Below, in pieces: positions 43,425-54,238 of a stretch of DNA of 64,000 nt. Position 1 is the stretch's first letter; each line of letters begins with the position of its first letter. Made by a program: the position numbers and the translations under genes. This DNA is from Symbiodinium natans (lineage: Eukaryota > Sar > Dinophyceae > Suessiales > Symbiodiniaceae). The stretch is taken from contig CAJNDS010000019.1 of NCBI GenBank assembly GCA_905221605.1, positions 1 to 64,000 of the forward strand, in the 5' to 3' direction. The notes beneath the pieces were generated by a model, which saw only the letters and a program-made list of their open reading frames with translations, searched no databases and had not been told where the DNA came from.

Positions 43425-43667
43425 ATGGCTCGGCAACCAATTGTGCCAGCCGGAGCAGCGCGCATCAGAGTAGAAGTGACAACAGCGATGGGGTATAGGG
43501 TGTGGCGTTTCATTGGGCTGAAGGTAGCGAAAAGTTTCTTGCAGCGTCTGCGGCTCTGCCACACAGAGCGAGCAACACATTCTGAACTTTGGTCTCATCT
43601 CAGAACAGCTAGAAGTCCAGCCACCCTGAAAACAAGATTCCATTCTAAGGGGTTCTTGCGTTTTTAG
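43425..43667 (+). CDS. 80-codon frame MARQPIVPAGAARIRVEVTT, upstream of copy 14
   Basis: ATG at 43425 opens MARQPIVPAGAARIRVEVTT, then AMGYRVWRFIGLKVAKSFLQ, then the family's RLRLCHTERATH and RFHSKGFLRF before a TAG at 43665. Nearly the same frame is at 46740-46928 and, with a frameshift near its ATG, at 45079-45323; a broken relic is at 6791. Substitutions are mostly single residues. It is either a small separate frame or an upstream exon whose TAG overlaps the TTTTTAG acceptor-like site. The product is unrecognised; it is basic, with Arg/Lys-rich helices. Confidence 0.35.
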   Translation: MARQPIVPAGAARIRVEVTTAMGYRVWRFIGLKVAKSFLQRLRLCHTERATHSELWSHLRTARSPATLKTRFHSKGFLRF

Positions 43668-43728
43668 AGGCACGGCGAGTTCCATAGTTGTCATAGTTCC
43701 ACTCAGTTGGGGGGGAGTTCTGAGCGCC

Positions 43729-44364
43729 ATGAGGGTCTGTGAAAGGGCCACTTGCCGCCACTGTGGCCGTCGAGTCGGACTGCTTGGAGTGAACGGGCTC
43801 GGCGTGGCACGGCGCTGGCACGAGGCGAGGTGCTCTTCCGCCTCCACCATTGCTTGCGCAGCTCCACCATCGGAAGAGGCAGCGCCTCCTGACCCCGCAG
43901 AGATGGCGACGGGCAGAGACCTGCTCCCCCAAATCGATCGGACTGTGGACGTGAAAAGCCTCTCGCTGGAGGTTATGATTCAAACTCTATTCATGTCCAG
44001 GGACGACCTCCTCGAACTGCACGCGCTGAACCCGGAGCTATTCCGGGAGGTCCTGAACTATGTGGTGGTCACCTGGCGCCCCGGGGCCTTCTCCGGAGCC
44101 CCGCTGCGCCCCGCCCTGGGGCTGGGTCCGGGTCGTGACGACGCCACTGTCCTCCTTAGGGCCAAAGTGCCCGCGCTCCGAGAAATTTGTGAGCAGAGCG
44201 TTTCCCTTGCGTGTTTGGACAACCAGTTTGTCAAGTACGCTCAATTTGACGACATGGTAGATTGTGGCGAAGACCTGCGTGAGGTCGCTCTTGAGAGATG
44301 CCTGCAGCTTCAGCAGGTGGTGTGCCGACTTGGGTCCGGGGTAGCAAGCCGCGGGGGTGGTTAA
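43729..44364 (+). CDS. Cys/His-cluster family protein, copy 14, 211 residues
   Basis: The most informative paralogue, clearly diverged from the array yet the same length. The cluster is intact (CRHCGRRVGLLGVNGLGVAR, then RWHEARC). The linker is rewritten (SSASTIACAAPPSEEAAPPD) with compensating indels. Conservative changes fill the helices (QIDRTVDVKSLSLEVMIQTL, MSRDDLLEL, FREVLNYVVV). The WRPGAFSGAP and GPGRDDATVLL segments are unchanged. Replacement of whole codons without frame loss is the main evidence for selection on the protein. The donor-like site here is CAG/GTGGTG and the last-exon block is short (KQHDP stop), so the 3' model used for the array may not hold. It lies 1,656 bp before a near-identical copy. 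Confidence 0.65.
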   Translation: MRVCERATCRHCGRRVGLLGVNGLGVARRWHEARCSSASTIACAAPPSEEAAPPDPAEMATGRDLLPQIDRTVDVKSLSLEVMIQTLFMSRDDLLELHALNPELFREVLNYVVVTWRPGAFSGAPLRPALGLGPGRDDATVLLRAKVPALREICEQSVSLACLDNQFVKYAQFDDMVDCGEDLREVALERCLQLQQVVCRLGSGVASRGGG

Positions 44365-45384
44365 AGCACCCAAGTCGCCCGCGTTGTCCAAGACATCTGA
44401 CGGGAGTTTCACCGGACAAAGTCCGTGAGCACTGAATTGCCGCCGCGCTAAGGAAATTGCAGAAGCAGCACGATCCCTGAACCGTCACAAGCCCTCAAGC
44501 CCTGAACTGTAGCGAGCCTTTAATGCCCCTTCGAATGGGCTCCGCGTGACACTTGATCCCCAATCATCCCCAATCCACGAGGCATAGTGGATTGCCCTCC
44601 ATGGGCCCTATGAGACTCGACTATTAGGGTCCTTATTTCGGGTCCATTCAGGGCTTGGGGAAACAAGTAACCCAGTAACCCTTGTTCTAGACACTTGAGA
44701 AGCCTAAGCCCAAAACCCTGTCAACGCTCAAGCCTAGTTTTCTGGAAGAAGCAAGCTTCAGCCAAGAGAGCCAAGAGCCAGCTACATGACCCAGGTGCCG
44801 GTGCTTCTGGCCTCTCGCTCTCGGCGACTTCGCAGACACGCAAGGTGAAGCTGGCCGTTGAGCGTTTAGGAAGTTGGGTTTGGGGTGTTCGGTGGTGTTC
44901 GAGCTTTGGGTTGACTTTTTTCCGTGTGTTTTGAGGGTTAAAGGTTTGAGTGCCGAGTCTTCAGGGTCTACTGCCGTCCTTGGGTGTTCCCCTCGCTCTT
45001 GTAGAGCAATGCTAGACAAGTGACCTTAGGAAACATTTTGTATCCTTGTATAACACCTCAAGGAAAGGATTTATCATTATGGCTTGGTACAACCAAGTGT
45101 GCCAGCCGGAGCAGCGCGCATCAGAGTAGAAGTGACAATATCGATGGGGTATAGGGTGCGGTGTTTCATTGGGCTGAAGGTAGCGAAAATTTTCTTGCAG
45201 CGTCTGCGGCTCCGCCACACAGAGCGAGCAAGACATTTTGAACTTTGGTCTCATCTCAGAACAGCTAGAAGTCCAGCCACCCTGAAACCAAGATTCCATT
45301 CTAAGGGGTTCTTGCGTTTTTAGAGGCACGGCGAGTTCCATAGTTATCATAGTTCCACTCAGTTGGCGGGGAGTTCTGAGCGCC
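44365..45384 (+). other. spacer with candidate first exon between copies 14 and 15
   Basis: Contains 3' flank to about 44560, the ancestral-type spacer, the first-exon candidate at 44786-44844 (MTQVPVLLASRSRR reading, or KKQASAKRAKSQLHDPGAG in the overlapping frame) with an AAG/GTGAAG-type donor, a short intron-like stretch, and the MARQ-type block at 45079-45323, whose ATG is frameshifted. Confidence 0.35.
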
Positions 45385-46020
45385 ATGAGGGTCTGTGAAA
45401 GGGCCACTTGCCGCCACTGTGGCCGTCGAGTCGGACTGCTTGGAGTGAACGGGCTCGGCGTGGCACGGCGCTGGCACGAGGCAAGGTGCTCTTCCGCCTC
45501 CACCATTGCTTGCGCAGCTCCACCATCGGAAGAGGCAGCGCCTCCTGACCCCGCAGAGATGGCGACGGGCAGAGACCTGCTCCCCCAAATCGATCGGACT
45601 GTGGACGTGAAAAGCCTCTCGCTGGAGGTTATGATTCAAACTCTATTCATGTCCAGGGACGACCTCCTCGAACTGCACGCGCTGAACCCGGAGCTATTCC
45701 GGGAGGTCCTGAACTATGTGGTGGTCACCTGGCGCCCCGGGGCCTTCTCCGGAGCCCCGCTGCGCCCCGCCCTTGGGCTGGGTCCGGGTCGTGACGACGC
45801 CACTGTCCTCCTTAGGGCCAAAGTGCCCGCGCTCCGAGAAATTTGTGAGCAGAGCGTTTCCCTTGCGTGTTTGGACAACCAGTTTGTCAAGTACGCTCAA
45901 TTTGACGACATGGTAGATTGTGGCGAAGACCTGCGTGAGGTCGCTCTTGAGAGATGCCTGCAGCTTCAGCAGGTGGTGTGCCGACTTGGGTCCGGGGTAG
46001 CAAGCCGCGGGGGTGGTTAA
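45385..46020 (+). CDS. Cys/His-cluster family protein, copy 15, 211 residues
   Basis: Predicted protein identical to copy 14; the DNA differs at a few silent positions (for example gaggcaagg for gaggcgagg). The 3' flank differs more: after accggacaa it reads tttccgtaagcactg, as in the array, while copy 14 reads agtccgtgagcactg. Flank identity therefore switches donor just after the coding block. Confidence 0.62.
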   Translation: MRVCERATCRHCGRRVGLLGVNGLGVARRWHEARCSSASTIACAAPPSEEAAPPDPAEMATGRDLLPQIDRTVDVKSLSLEVMIQTLFMSRDDLLELHALNPELFREVLNYVVVTWRPGAFSGAPLRPALGLGPGRDDATVLLRAKVPALREICEQSVSLACLDNQFVKYAQFDDMVDCGEDLREVALERCLQLQQVVCRLGSGVASRGGG

Positions 46021-46739
46021 AGCACCCAAGTCGCCCGCGTTGTCCAAGACATCTGACGGGAGTTTCACCGGACAATTTCCGTAAGCACTGAACAAATTCC
46101 GCGCTAAGGGAAATTGCAGAAGCAGCACGATCCCTGAACCGTCACAAGCCCTCAAGCCCTGAACTGTAGCGAGCCTTTAATGCCCCTTCGAATGGGCTCC
46201 GCGTGACACTTGATCCCCAATCTACGAGGCATAGTGGATTGCCCTCCATGGGCCCTATGAGACTCGACTATTAGGGTCCTTATTTCGGGTCCATTCAGGG
46301 CTTGGGGAAACAAGTAACCCAGTAACCCTTGTTCTAGACACTTGAGAAGCCTAAGCCCAAAACCCTGTCAACGCTCAAGCCTAGTTTTCTGGAAGAAGCA
46401 AGCTTCAGCCCAGAGAGCCAAGAGCCAGCTACATGACCCAGGCGCCGGTGCTTCTGGCCTCTCGCTCTCGGCGACTTCGCAGACACGCAAGGTGAGCTGA
46501 CCGTTGAGCGTTTAGGAAGTTGGGTTTGGGGTGTTCGGTGGTGTTCGAGCTTTGGGTTGACTTTTTTCCGTGTGTTTTGAGGGTTAAAGTTTCGGCTTAC
46601 GTCTTCACGGTTTGAGTGCCGAGTCTTCAGGGCCTACTGCCGGCATTGGGTGTTCCCCTCGCTCTTGTGGGGCAGTGCTAGACAAGTGACCTTAGGAAAC
46701 ATTTTGTATCCTTGTATAACACCGAGAGAATTTATCATT

Positions 46740-46928
46740 ATGGCTCGGCAACCCATTGTGCCAGCCGGAGCAGCGCGCATCAGAGTAGAAGTGACAACAG
46801 CGATGGGGTATAGGGTGTGGCGTTTCATTGGGCTGAAGGTAGCGAAAAGTTTCTTGCAGCGTCTGCGGCTCTGCCACACAGAGCGAGCAACACATTTTGA
46901 ACTTTGGTCTCATCTCAGAAGCATATAA
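46740..46928 (+). pseudogene. truncated MARQ frame at a recombination junction
   Basis: 62 codons matching 43425 onward through HFELWSHL, then a stop created where the sequence jumps at ~46921 from tctcagaagca to the array-type block with aaaccttatcaaccc. The short shared word agaagca marks the likely crossover. Confidence 0.5.
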
Positions 46929-47110
46929 ACCTTATCAACCCTAGAGCCCTCAACCGTACACCCTGTGTGCAGGTGCAGCCGGCCCCTTCCCGTTGGCAGC
47001 CTTGTCCTTCGGACCGTACTGAGGCATAGCTGCAGCCTGGACCTCACGGTGCTACTTGTCATGCTTCAAGATTCATTCAGCCCTCAACCCTGAACCTTTC
47101 TAGATTTCGG

Positions 47111-48205
47111 GTGTTTACAGTAGAAAGCAGCTCCACGACTATGCAAGCCATGTCGAGCTTACGCAGCGTCTGCGGTTCAGCCACACAGAGCGGGCAACAT
47201 AATAATAATATCTTGAACTGCAGGTTAGGGCTGTTTACCTTTGGGTCCCATCTCAGAACAGCTATAGATCCCATCGCCGGGGCCAGTGTGGGCCAGCCAC
47301 CCTGAAACCGAGATTCCATTCCAAGGGGTTCTTGCATTGCGCGGCGCTGGCACGAGGCACGGTGCTCTTCCCGCTCCACCCCCATTGCCGCCAATGCCTG
47401 TCAAGCTAGAACCGCACCAGAAGAGACAGCGCCTCCTGAGATGGCCACGGGCAGAGACCTTCTGCCGCATGTGGACCGGCAAGTGGACATGCAAAACCTC
47501 TCAATGGAGACGATGATACAGACGCTGTTCATGACCAGAGAGGACCTCCTCGAACTGCACGCACTGAACCCGGAGCTGTGCAAAGAAATATTGAACTATG
47601 TCGTGGTCACCTGTCCTCCTTAGGGCCAAAGTGCCCGCGCTCCGAGAAATTTGCGAGCAGAGCGTGTCCCTGGAGTGCTTGGACAACCAGCTCGCAAAAT
47701 CAGCTCGAGTGAACGGGCTGGGCGTGGCACGGCGAGGCGAGGTGCTCTTCCCGCTCCGCCATTGCCTGCGCAGAACCAGCTACAGATACAACTACACCAG
47801 AAGAGGCAGCTCCTCCTCTGAAATTACAGAGACTCATTAGGGCCAACGTGCCCACATTCCGAGCCATCGGTGAGCAGAGCGTGTCCCTAGAGTGCTTGGA
47901 CGATCAAGTCGTGAAGAGCATTCAGTTGATGAAATGGTGGATTTTGGCGAGGACCTGTGCGAGGTCGCTTTGGAGAGATGCATGCAGCTTCAGCAGGTAG
48001 CACGCCGACTAGGGTCCGGGGTTGCAAGCCGTGGGGTGTTTAATTCACCCAAGTCGCCCGCGTTGTCCAAGACATCAGATGGGAGTTTGAGCAGCGAACT
48101 GCCACCGCGCTGGTGAAGTTGCAGAAGCAGCATGTACTTAGACTAAGCAAGCCTGCACTTCAGCCGGTGCAAGCCCTAAATCCCCAAACGGTCCTCGAGC
48201 TTTAA
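47111..48205 (+). pseudogene. copy 16, multi-junction mosaic
   Basis: Array-type upstream block to 47336, then a deletion jumping from ttcttgc into attgcgcggcgctgg, removing the cluster start. The frame MATGRDLLPHVDRQVDMQNL to EILNYVVVTC follows, then the WRPGAF segment is deleted. After CLDNQLAKSA it jumps back to cluster-type DNA (gtgaacgggctgggcgtggc), then forward again at ~47838 to TLRANVP-like sequence and CLDDQVVKSI. The end is notable: 48125-48205 keeps KQHVLRLSKPALQPVQALNP, then QTVLEL and TAA, and the upstream TGA found in all other copies is AGA here. Confidence 0.65.
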
Positions 48206-48811
48206 TTGATAACTAGACCATTCAGCCCTGCCGCCGCCTGGAAAGCTCTTCGAATAGGCTCTGGCAAGGAGACGCCTACATCAGCCACGAGATGTTAATC
48301 CCAACCCAACACATGTAGGCTTTCTGACGATTATGGATAGCTATTGGGGTCCTTGTTCGGGTCCTTATTCAGTGGTTGGGGTAGTCTAACGACCCTTGTT
48401 CAAGCCCCTTGAAGCCTAAACCCAAATTCCTGTGAACCCCGTACTCCCTGCAAACCCTAGATGCACGTCTTAATTTAAATCCCAAACGCTACAAGCTCCA
48501 AAAATGCTAAAGCCTATGCTCCCTCAGAGAAACAAGCTTCAGCTAAGCGCCAGCTACATGACCGGCGTCTCTCGCTGTCGCTCTCTCTGTGACTTCGCAG
48601 ACGCACAAGGTCAGCCTTCCCGTTTGGGGTTTAGGAAGTTCGGGGGATGAGGGGATGGGGGGAGGTAGGGGGGTAGGCGGTTTAGGGCTTCGAGATTTGA
48701 GTTTTTATTTTCTCCCGTGGTTTGAGGACTGCAGTTTCGGCTTCAGGTTTCAGGGTTTGGGAGTGTAGTCTTCAGGGTGTGCTGCTAACCTTGGGATTTG
48801 TTCGCTTTTGC
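48206..48811 (+). other. spacer of copy 17, duplicate of 39.5-40.15 kb
   Basis: Matches 39.5-40.15 kb with small differences. The first-exon candidate at 48557 lost 8 bases (ATGACCGGCGTC), which breaks its frame. No other feature. Confidence 0.4.
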
Positions 48812-49504
48812 ATGGCAACGCGCCTCGAAAGTTTACATGTCTCATGTCAAATTCACCGGCTCAGAAAGCAGCTCCACGACTATGCAGGCCATGTCGAGCT
48901 TGTGAAGCGTCGCTCAGCCAGGCACTGCGAGCAAGAGATGGTTAGGGCTGAATTGCCTTGGGTCTCATCCGAGAACAGCTATAGGTCCCTCCACTGCGTG
49001 GGGCCAGGGCCAGCCTTCCACAAGTTCCACACAGTTCCACTCAATTGGGGGAGGTCCTCCCTGCTGATCCCTGCTGATGAACAGCATCTGCGCCATCTCC
49101 AGTGCGAGCTCCTTCACGTCCATGTTGCGATCGACCTGTGGCAGCAGGTCTCTGCCAGTGGCCGTCTCAGCGGTGTCAGGAGGCGCCAAAAGAGGCAGCT
49201 CCTGACACCGCAGAGATGGCCAGTGGCAAAGACGCGCTTCTGCAGGTTGATCGCAACGTGGACATGAAGGAGCTCTTTTTTCTGGAGAGGATGGTGCAAA
49301 CTTTGATCATGACCAGGGAGGGCCCCTCAAGCCTCTTGTCCAACTGCAGCGAGCCCGGAGCGATGCCGAGGGGTCTTGACGTGACGTGTCCCTAGTGCTT
49401 GGACAAGCAGCTGGTGAAGTCTGCTCCGTATGAAATGGTGGATTCTGGCGAGGACCTGCGTGAGGTCGCCCAGAAGAGATGCGTGCAGCTGCACAAGTCG
49501 TGGG
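48812..49504 (+). pseudogene. copy 17, duplicate of copy 12 with the same inversion
   Basis: 48812-48985 repeats the MATRLESLHV frame; 49053-49327 repeats the inverted arms; 49399-49504 repeats CLDKQLVKSAPYEMVDSGED. All open frames are identical to those 8,662 bases upstream, so the duplication is young compared with the rearrangement inside it. Confidence 0.7.
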
Positions 49505-49621
49505 GGTGGTTACATCACCCAAGTCTCAAGTCGCCCGTGCTGTCCACGACGTCTGACGGGAGTTTCACCGGACAAGTTTTCCGAGGTCGAAAGGCCTTTC
49601 GGGCCCATCGAAGCGAGATTT

Positions 49622-51460
49622 AAACCTAAGTCGGAATGAAAATTAAAAGGCCACTGGCCTCATTCGTAGTAAAAATGTTTTTAAATCTAAATTTGCCAAT
49701 TAAAAGCCGGACCCTATGAAATCCTCTTCTGGGGCCTGCCTGTCCGTAACAAAATCTCACAAGAGCTTTATATGCAGAGGTTACAGCCTCAGAAATCCTC
49801 ATCTGGGCTTCCTGCCATTTTGTTGAGAAAATGCTTCTACATAAGAAGCCCACACCCTACGAAAAGAATTCTATACTTAAAGGCCACACCCTATGAAATC
49901 CTCTTCTGGGCCCTCTTAATGAAATTTCAGTAGACTTGTGTCTGATAAAGCCACAGCTTCGTTCGTAATTAACCCAAGTAAAAAAAAACATATTAAGAGG
50001 CCAAGCCCCAAGACATCCTCTTCTAAGCCTCATTGATTAATACCTATTTAGAACATTTTTGTTTTTCCCACACCCTGTGAAATCTTTCGCTGGCCCCATT
50101 CGTAATGAAACGCAATTTGATTTCATATTGTAAGCCCACACCCTAAGAAATCCTCTTCTGGGCTTCGTTCGTAATTGAACCCAAGTAAAGCAAGTGTATA
50201 TTCAGAGGCCAACCCCAGGACATCCTCCTCGCAATGAAACCGAGTTAGAATTCTATAATTATTGCAGACCATACCCTATGAAATCCCTTTCTGGCCCCTA
50301 TTTGTAATGAAGATTAATTAGAATTCTGTATTACAAAGCCACACGCCAAGAAATCCTCATTAGACCTTCGTTTGTAATTAGACTTATTTTCGATTTGCCA
50401 AGATGCTTGTATTAAAAAAAGCCACACCATTCTGGGGCCTGTTCGTAACAGAATCTCGTAAGAAGTTTATAATGCTAGGTAAGAAGCCCACACCCTAAGA
50501 AGTTCTGACCTAGGCTAGGTTCGTATGTAACTCTTGGACAGAAATTTATATCATGAGCCCCCATTCGTATTTGAATGTACTTACAATTCCATATTTAACC
50601 GCTAGACCCTATGAAATCCTCTTCTGGTGCCTATTAGTGAAATGTCAATAGACTTGTATATGATAAAGCCATAGCTTCGTTAGTAAATTAAACCCAAGTC
50701 AAACAAACAAATTAAGAGGCCCCGCCACAAGACATCCTCTTCTAAGCTTCATTGGTTAATACCTATTTGGAATTCTATTTTGCAGACCACACCCTATGAA
50801 ATTCTCCCCTGGCCTCGCTTCATACTAAAATGTTATTTGAGGTTTGTATTAAAACGCCACACCCTAAGAAATCCTCATCTGGACTCGTTTGGAATTCCAC
50901 TTAAATTGAATTTTAAGTTTAGAGGCCACACCCCTTTGGACAGAATTTAAAAGGCCACACCCTAAGACCTGTGTATGGTAAAGCCACAGCTTCGTTCGTA
51001 AAACCAAACCAAGTAAAACAATTAAGAGGCCACGCCCTTCTAAGCCTCATTCGTTACTACCTCTTTGGAATTTTATTTTACCGACCACACCCTGTGAAAG
51101 TCTCCTCTGGCCCCGCTTCGTAATGAAATGTAATTTGAGGTTTGCACTAAAACACCACACCCTAAGAAATCCTCAACTGGACTTCCTTTGTGATTCCACT
51201 TAAATAAACGTTTAAATTAAGAGGCCACACCCCAAGACATCCTCTTCGAAGCCCCACTCTTTTTTAAGTCCAATTAGACTTTTGAATTGCAGGTCCACAT
51301 CCTCAAAAGAACCACACCCTAAGAAACCCTCTCTATTTCTTTTTTTTATTACTTTTCATATTAAGACGCCACATCCCAAGACATCCTCTTCTAAGCCTCA
51401 TTCGTAATTAAATCTAATGGAACTTTACATGTTAACGCCACGCCCTGCATACCGAATAGG
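49622..51460. repeat. degenerate ~65-75 bp tandem satellite, block 2
   Basis: The first ~1,170 bp duplicate block 1. The array then continues for another ~670 bp (words ccacaccctaagaaatcctc, ttcgttcgtaa, gacatcctcttctaagcctc) before fading at ~51460. The continuation shows where block 1 was truncated. Confidence 0.75.
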
Positions 51461-51564
51461 CTGAATTGAAAAAAAAACGAATGGTGGGTGTGTTTGTGTG
51501 CTTTTCTCTGTGTGTGTGCAAGGCAGTCACATTAGCAGAAACAACGTATAACAATACACATTCT

Positions 51565-52130
51565 TTATACAAGAAAAGCATTTTTTGCAAAATTTGCTAA
51601 AAAAAAACCCAAAAATCCAAAAATCCAAAAACTCAAAACCATGGAGCCGGGAGGCCGCCTTTTTTGGATTTTTTGGTTTTCTCGAGGTTTTTTTGGTTTT
51701 TTTTGGAAAAATCCAAAAAAAACCATGGTTTTTTTTGGATTTTACTTGCTCCTGGCCTCAAAAACCTAAAAACACATGGTTTTTTTTTTGGATTTTGAGT
51801 GAAAATCCAAAAAAAACCATGTGTTTTTTTAGTTTCTGAGACCAGGAGCACCTGAAATCCAAAAAAACACGAGGGTTTTTTTGGATTTTCACTCAAAATC
51901 CAAAAAAAAACCATGTGTTTTTTAGGTTTTTGAGGCCAGGAGCAAGTAAAATCCAAAAAAACCATGGTTTTTTTTGGATTTTTCCAAAAAAAACCAAAAA
52001 AACCTCGAGAAAACCAAAAAATCCAAAAAAGGCGGCCTCCCGGCTCCATGGTTTTGAGTTTTTGGATTTTTGGATTTTTGGATTTGTGTCAAAATTTGCA
52101 AATTCTGCAAAAAAGAAGTGTTTTTTGCAT
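51565..52130. repeat. long foldback (inverted repeat) element
   Basis: Arms 51608-51808 and 51893-52083 are near-perfect reverse complements, built from TTTTTGGATTTTT/AATCC words around CCATGG and the block gagccgggaggccgcc. The loop is about 84 bp. Outside the arms a weaker inverted match (gcattttttgcaaaatttgc against caaattctgcaaaaaag) extends symmetry to about 51565-52130. No transposase frame is present; the frames read through it are Phe/Lys-rich artefacts. Confidence 0.85.
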
Positions 52131-52387
52131 ACAATTCTGTGTTTATAAGCCTGTCCTATGCAAATAATTCATAGACATGTTTACCAAATTGCATTTTCCT
52201 GTGTTTTTGGGGTGTTTTTTTATGTGGTGATGTGGAAGTAGTGCTAAACACACGCGTTTTTCACTATTTACAGGTTTTCTCGCATAGGACTAGACGTGCA
52301 AAAACAGGACATCGCCTAGCATAGCCAGCATGTCATTTTAATCGGTATTTACGAGGGTTTTTATAGGGACAAAGCAAAACCTAGATC

Positions 52388-52447
52388 ATGGGGGGGGGGG
52401 GGGTGACCATATGTATATATATATATATATGCATATATGCATATATA
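52388..52447. repeat. poly-G run followed by TA microsatellite
   Basis: About 14 G at 52389-52402, then TA/GCATAT tracts at about 52413-52447. Confidence 0.85.
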
Positions 52448-52449
52448 GC

Positions 52450-54230
52450 GATGCAGGGCACGTACTTGCGTCATCCGCTACTAAGAACCAGTAGGATAAA
52501 GCCCTCCTCACTAGGAACTCTGAGGCTTGCGCGTCCATCCCCATCGCGGAGACCTGAGCACACAACAGCTTCCGGCTTCCTTAAAGAACCCGCAGGGCCC
52601 TCGAGGGCCCTCAACCCAAACCCTAAACCCCTAAACCCAAAAACCCCAAACCCTGAACCCTAAGAAATCCCCTGAAGCGCAAGCCGCAGAGCGGCTTTCG
52701 ACTCGGAAGCGTAGATCTCCAGACCGGAACCCTGACGTCAACCAAACCTACTGGCTCTTAGTACGGAACAGGGAACTAGGCACCTTACATCCCCTTGTCG
52801 ATACATTTTCAGGGATTATACAGGGCACCGACTCCCTCCATTCCCTACTAAAAACCAGGAAGAAAAACCTCAACTCCCCTTCCAAACTCAGTTTTCAAAC
52901 AGCCCGACTTGGACGTGGACTTAGTAAGTAGGTACACAGTAGAGTTGCAAGTTCCCTAAAGCCCCTAAACCCTAAACCCTAAAGCCTAAAGCCTAAGGCA
53001 TTAATTAGGCTTCAACTCGGGCTTTAAGTTTCATGTGTAGGGAAGTGGAACCTCGACATACAAAGGACTGCCTGGACCAGCGCCATTTTGAAGGAAGGGT
53101 AAAAGAGCACCACTGGCTGGCAGTTGATGCCGGGACTCAGTCTTGGGATGGCTGCGGGAGGGCAAATATTGGATTGCACAGGAAGGGAATGTGTTTTCGG
53201 CAACACTAACCCCCGACAGCTCTAGACCCTGACGCAAACCCCCCCTGCAAAACCCGACCCAATTTCCTGAGCCCCGAAGAGCAAGCTCCTAAACATGAGG
53301 CCCTAAACCCCAAGATACCGGATCTCCCTGAGCCCACTGCGCAGATCAGGAAGAAAGGCCCAGGATCTCCGGTAGACCACCAACGAGACTTTCTGGGCAG
53401 CGACTTCGGTTGGCCGTGGGCCCACTCGGGTGTTTGTGTTGGTGGCCCTGGTTAGGGCTTGGATGTCAAAGGTCGAGGGTGAATTCTTCGAACCCCTAAA
53501 GCTTATACTAAAGCCCGTGAGGCCTACACCCAAGACTCAGGCCCCGAAACCTTGCCATGCTGGGATGGCTGAAGTCATGGAGCTTTCAGTAGGAGGCCCA
53601 CTGATAACCTGGCATCCTCGTGGCCGACTTTGTTGGCGATGGCTCTGACGCCTGGTTCGCATGCGAGCCGACTATGGAAGTATATTCAGATGGTGGACAT
53701 CTACGGCAGCAAGCTTGCCCCCAGTCTTTGTGGTGAGTCGGATGTTGAAGTCCCTCACAGCCTCCCCTGATGGCGTCGCTGGGGACTTCCAAGCGCACAC
53801 CTTTCGTTTCAGACTCCGCGAGACCGGTTGCTGCAAAGTTGCGGATGAGGACATGACCAGCATTGCCTCCGATCCCCTGCTTTGATGGCTAAACCCAAGA
53901 GTACCCTAGGAATACAAGGGTGCCCTGTTTGGTTCAAAAACTGTCTGAAAAGGGAACCTAAACCCTAAAAACAGGGCCTACTCTGGGTCCTAGATGGCGT
54001 CTTCCAGTGAGTTCGCAACCGCCCCGCATCGTCCAGGGGAACTTTCTCTTCAAGAGGAAGTCGTGCAGCTGCATCGGGTTCAAGGGCTTCGAGTTTGGAT
54101 AATCCCTAAACCCTAAACCCAAAACCCTAAAACCTAAACACAGGTTTGTATGGTTTTGTGGCGTTCTGAGTTCTAAGCCTGTCGCAAGCCGTGATACCCA
54201 TGCCCCCTGTCAGCCTGGCCACCTCGTGAG
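52450..54230. other. low-feature region with telomere-like words
   Basis: CCCTAAA-like words occur at 52618-52665 and 52965-52990. Several 60-76 codon frames overlap on both strands at 53024-53890. The stretch 53550-53886 looks most coding-like (frames reading ADFVGDGSDAWFACEPTMEV or MVDIYGSKLAPSLC), but three frames are open at once and no domain is recognised, so no gene is called. Confidence 0.3.
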
Positions 54231-54238
54231 GGTTCGGG

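Noticed and set aside
51585-52148. Phe/Lys-rich frames of 67-138 codons on both strands
   Set aside because: They are translations of TTTTTGGATTTTT words in an inverted repeat; symmetry makes the same frames appear on both strands.
53550-53886. Possible gene fragment (three overlapping open frames)
   Set aside because: Locally coding-like composition, but no single frame stands out, no splice pair is clear, and no family is recognised.
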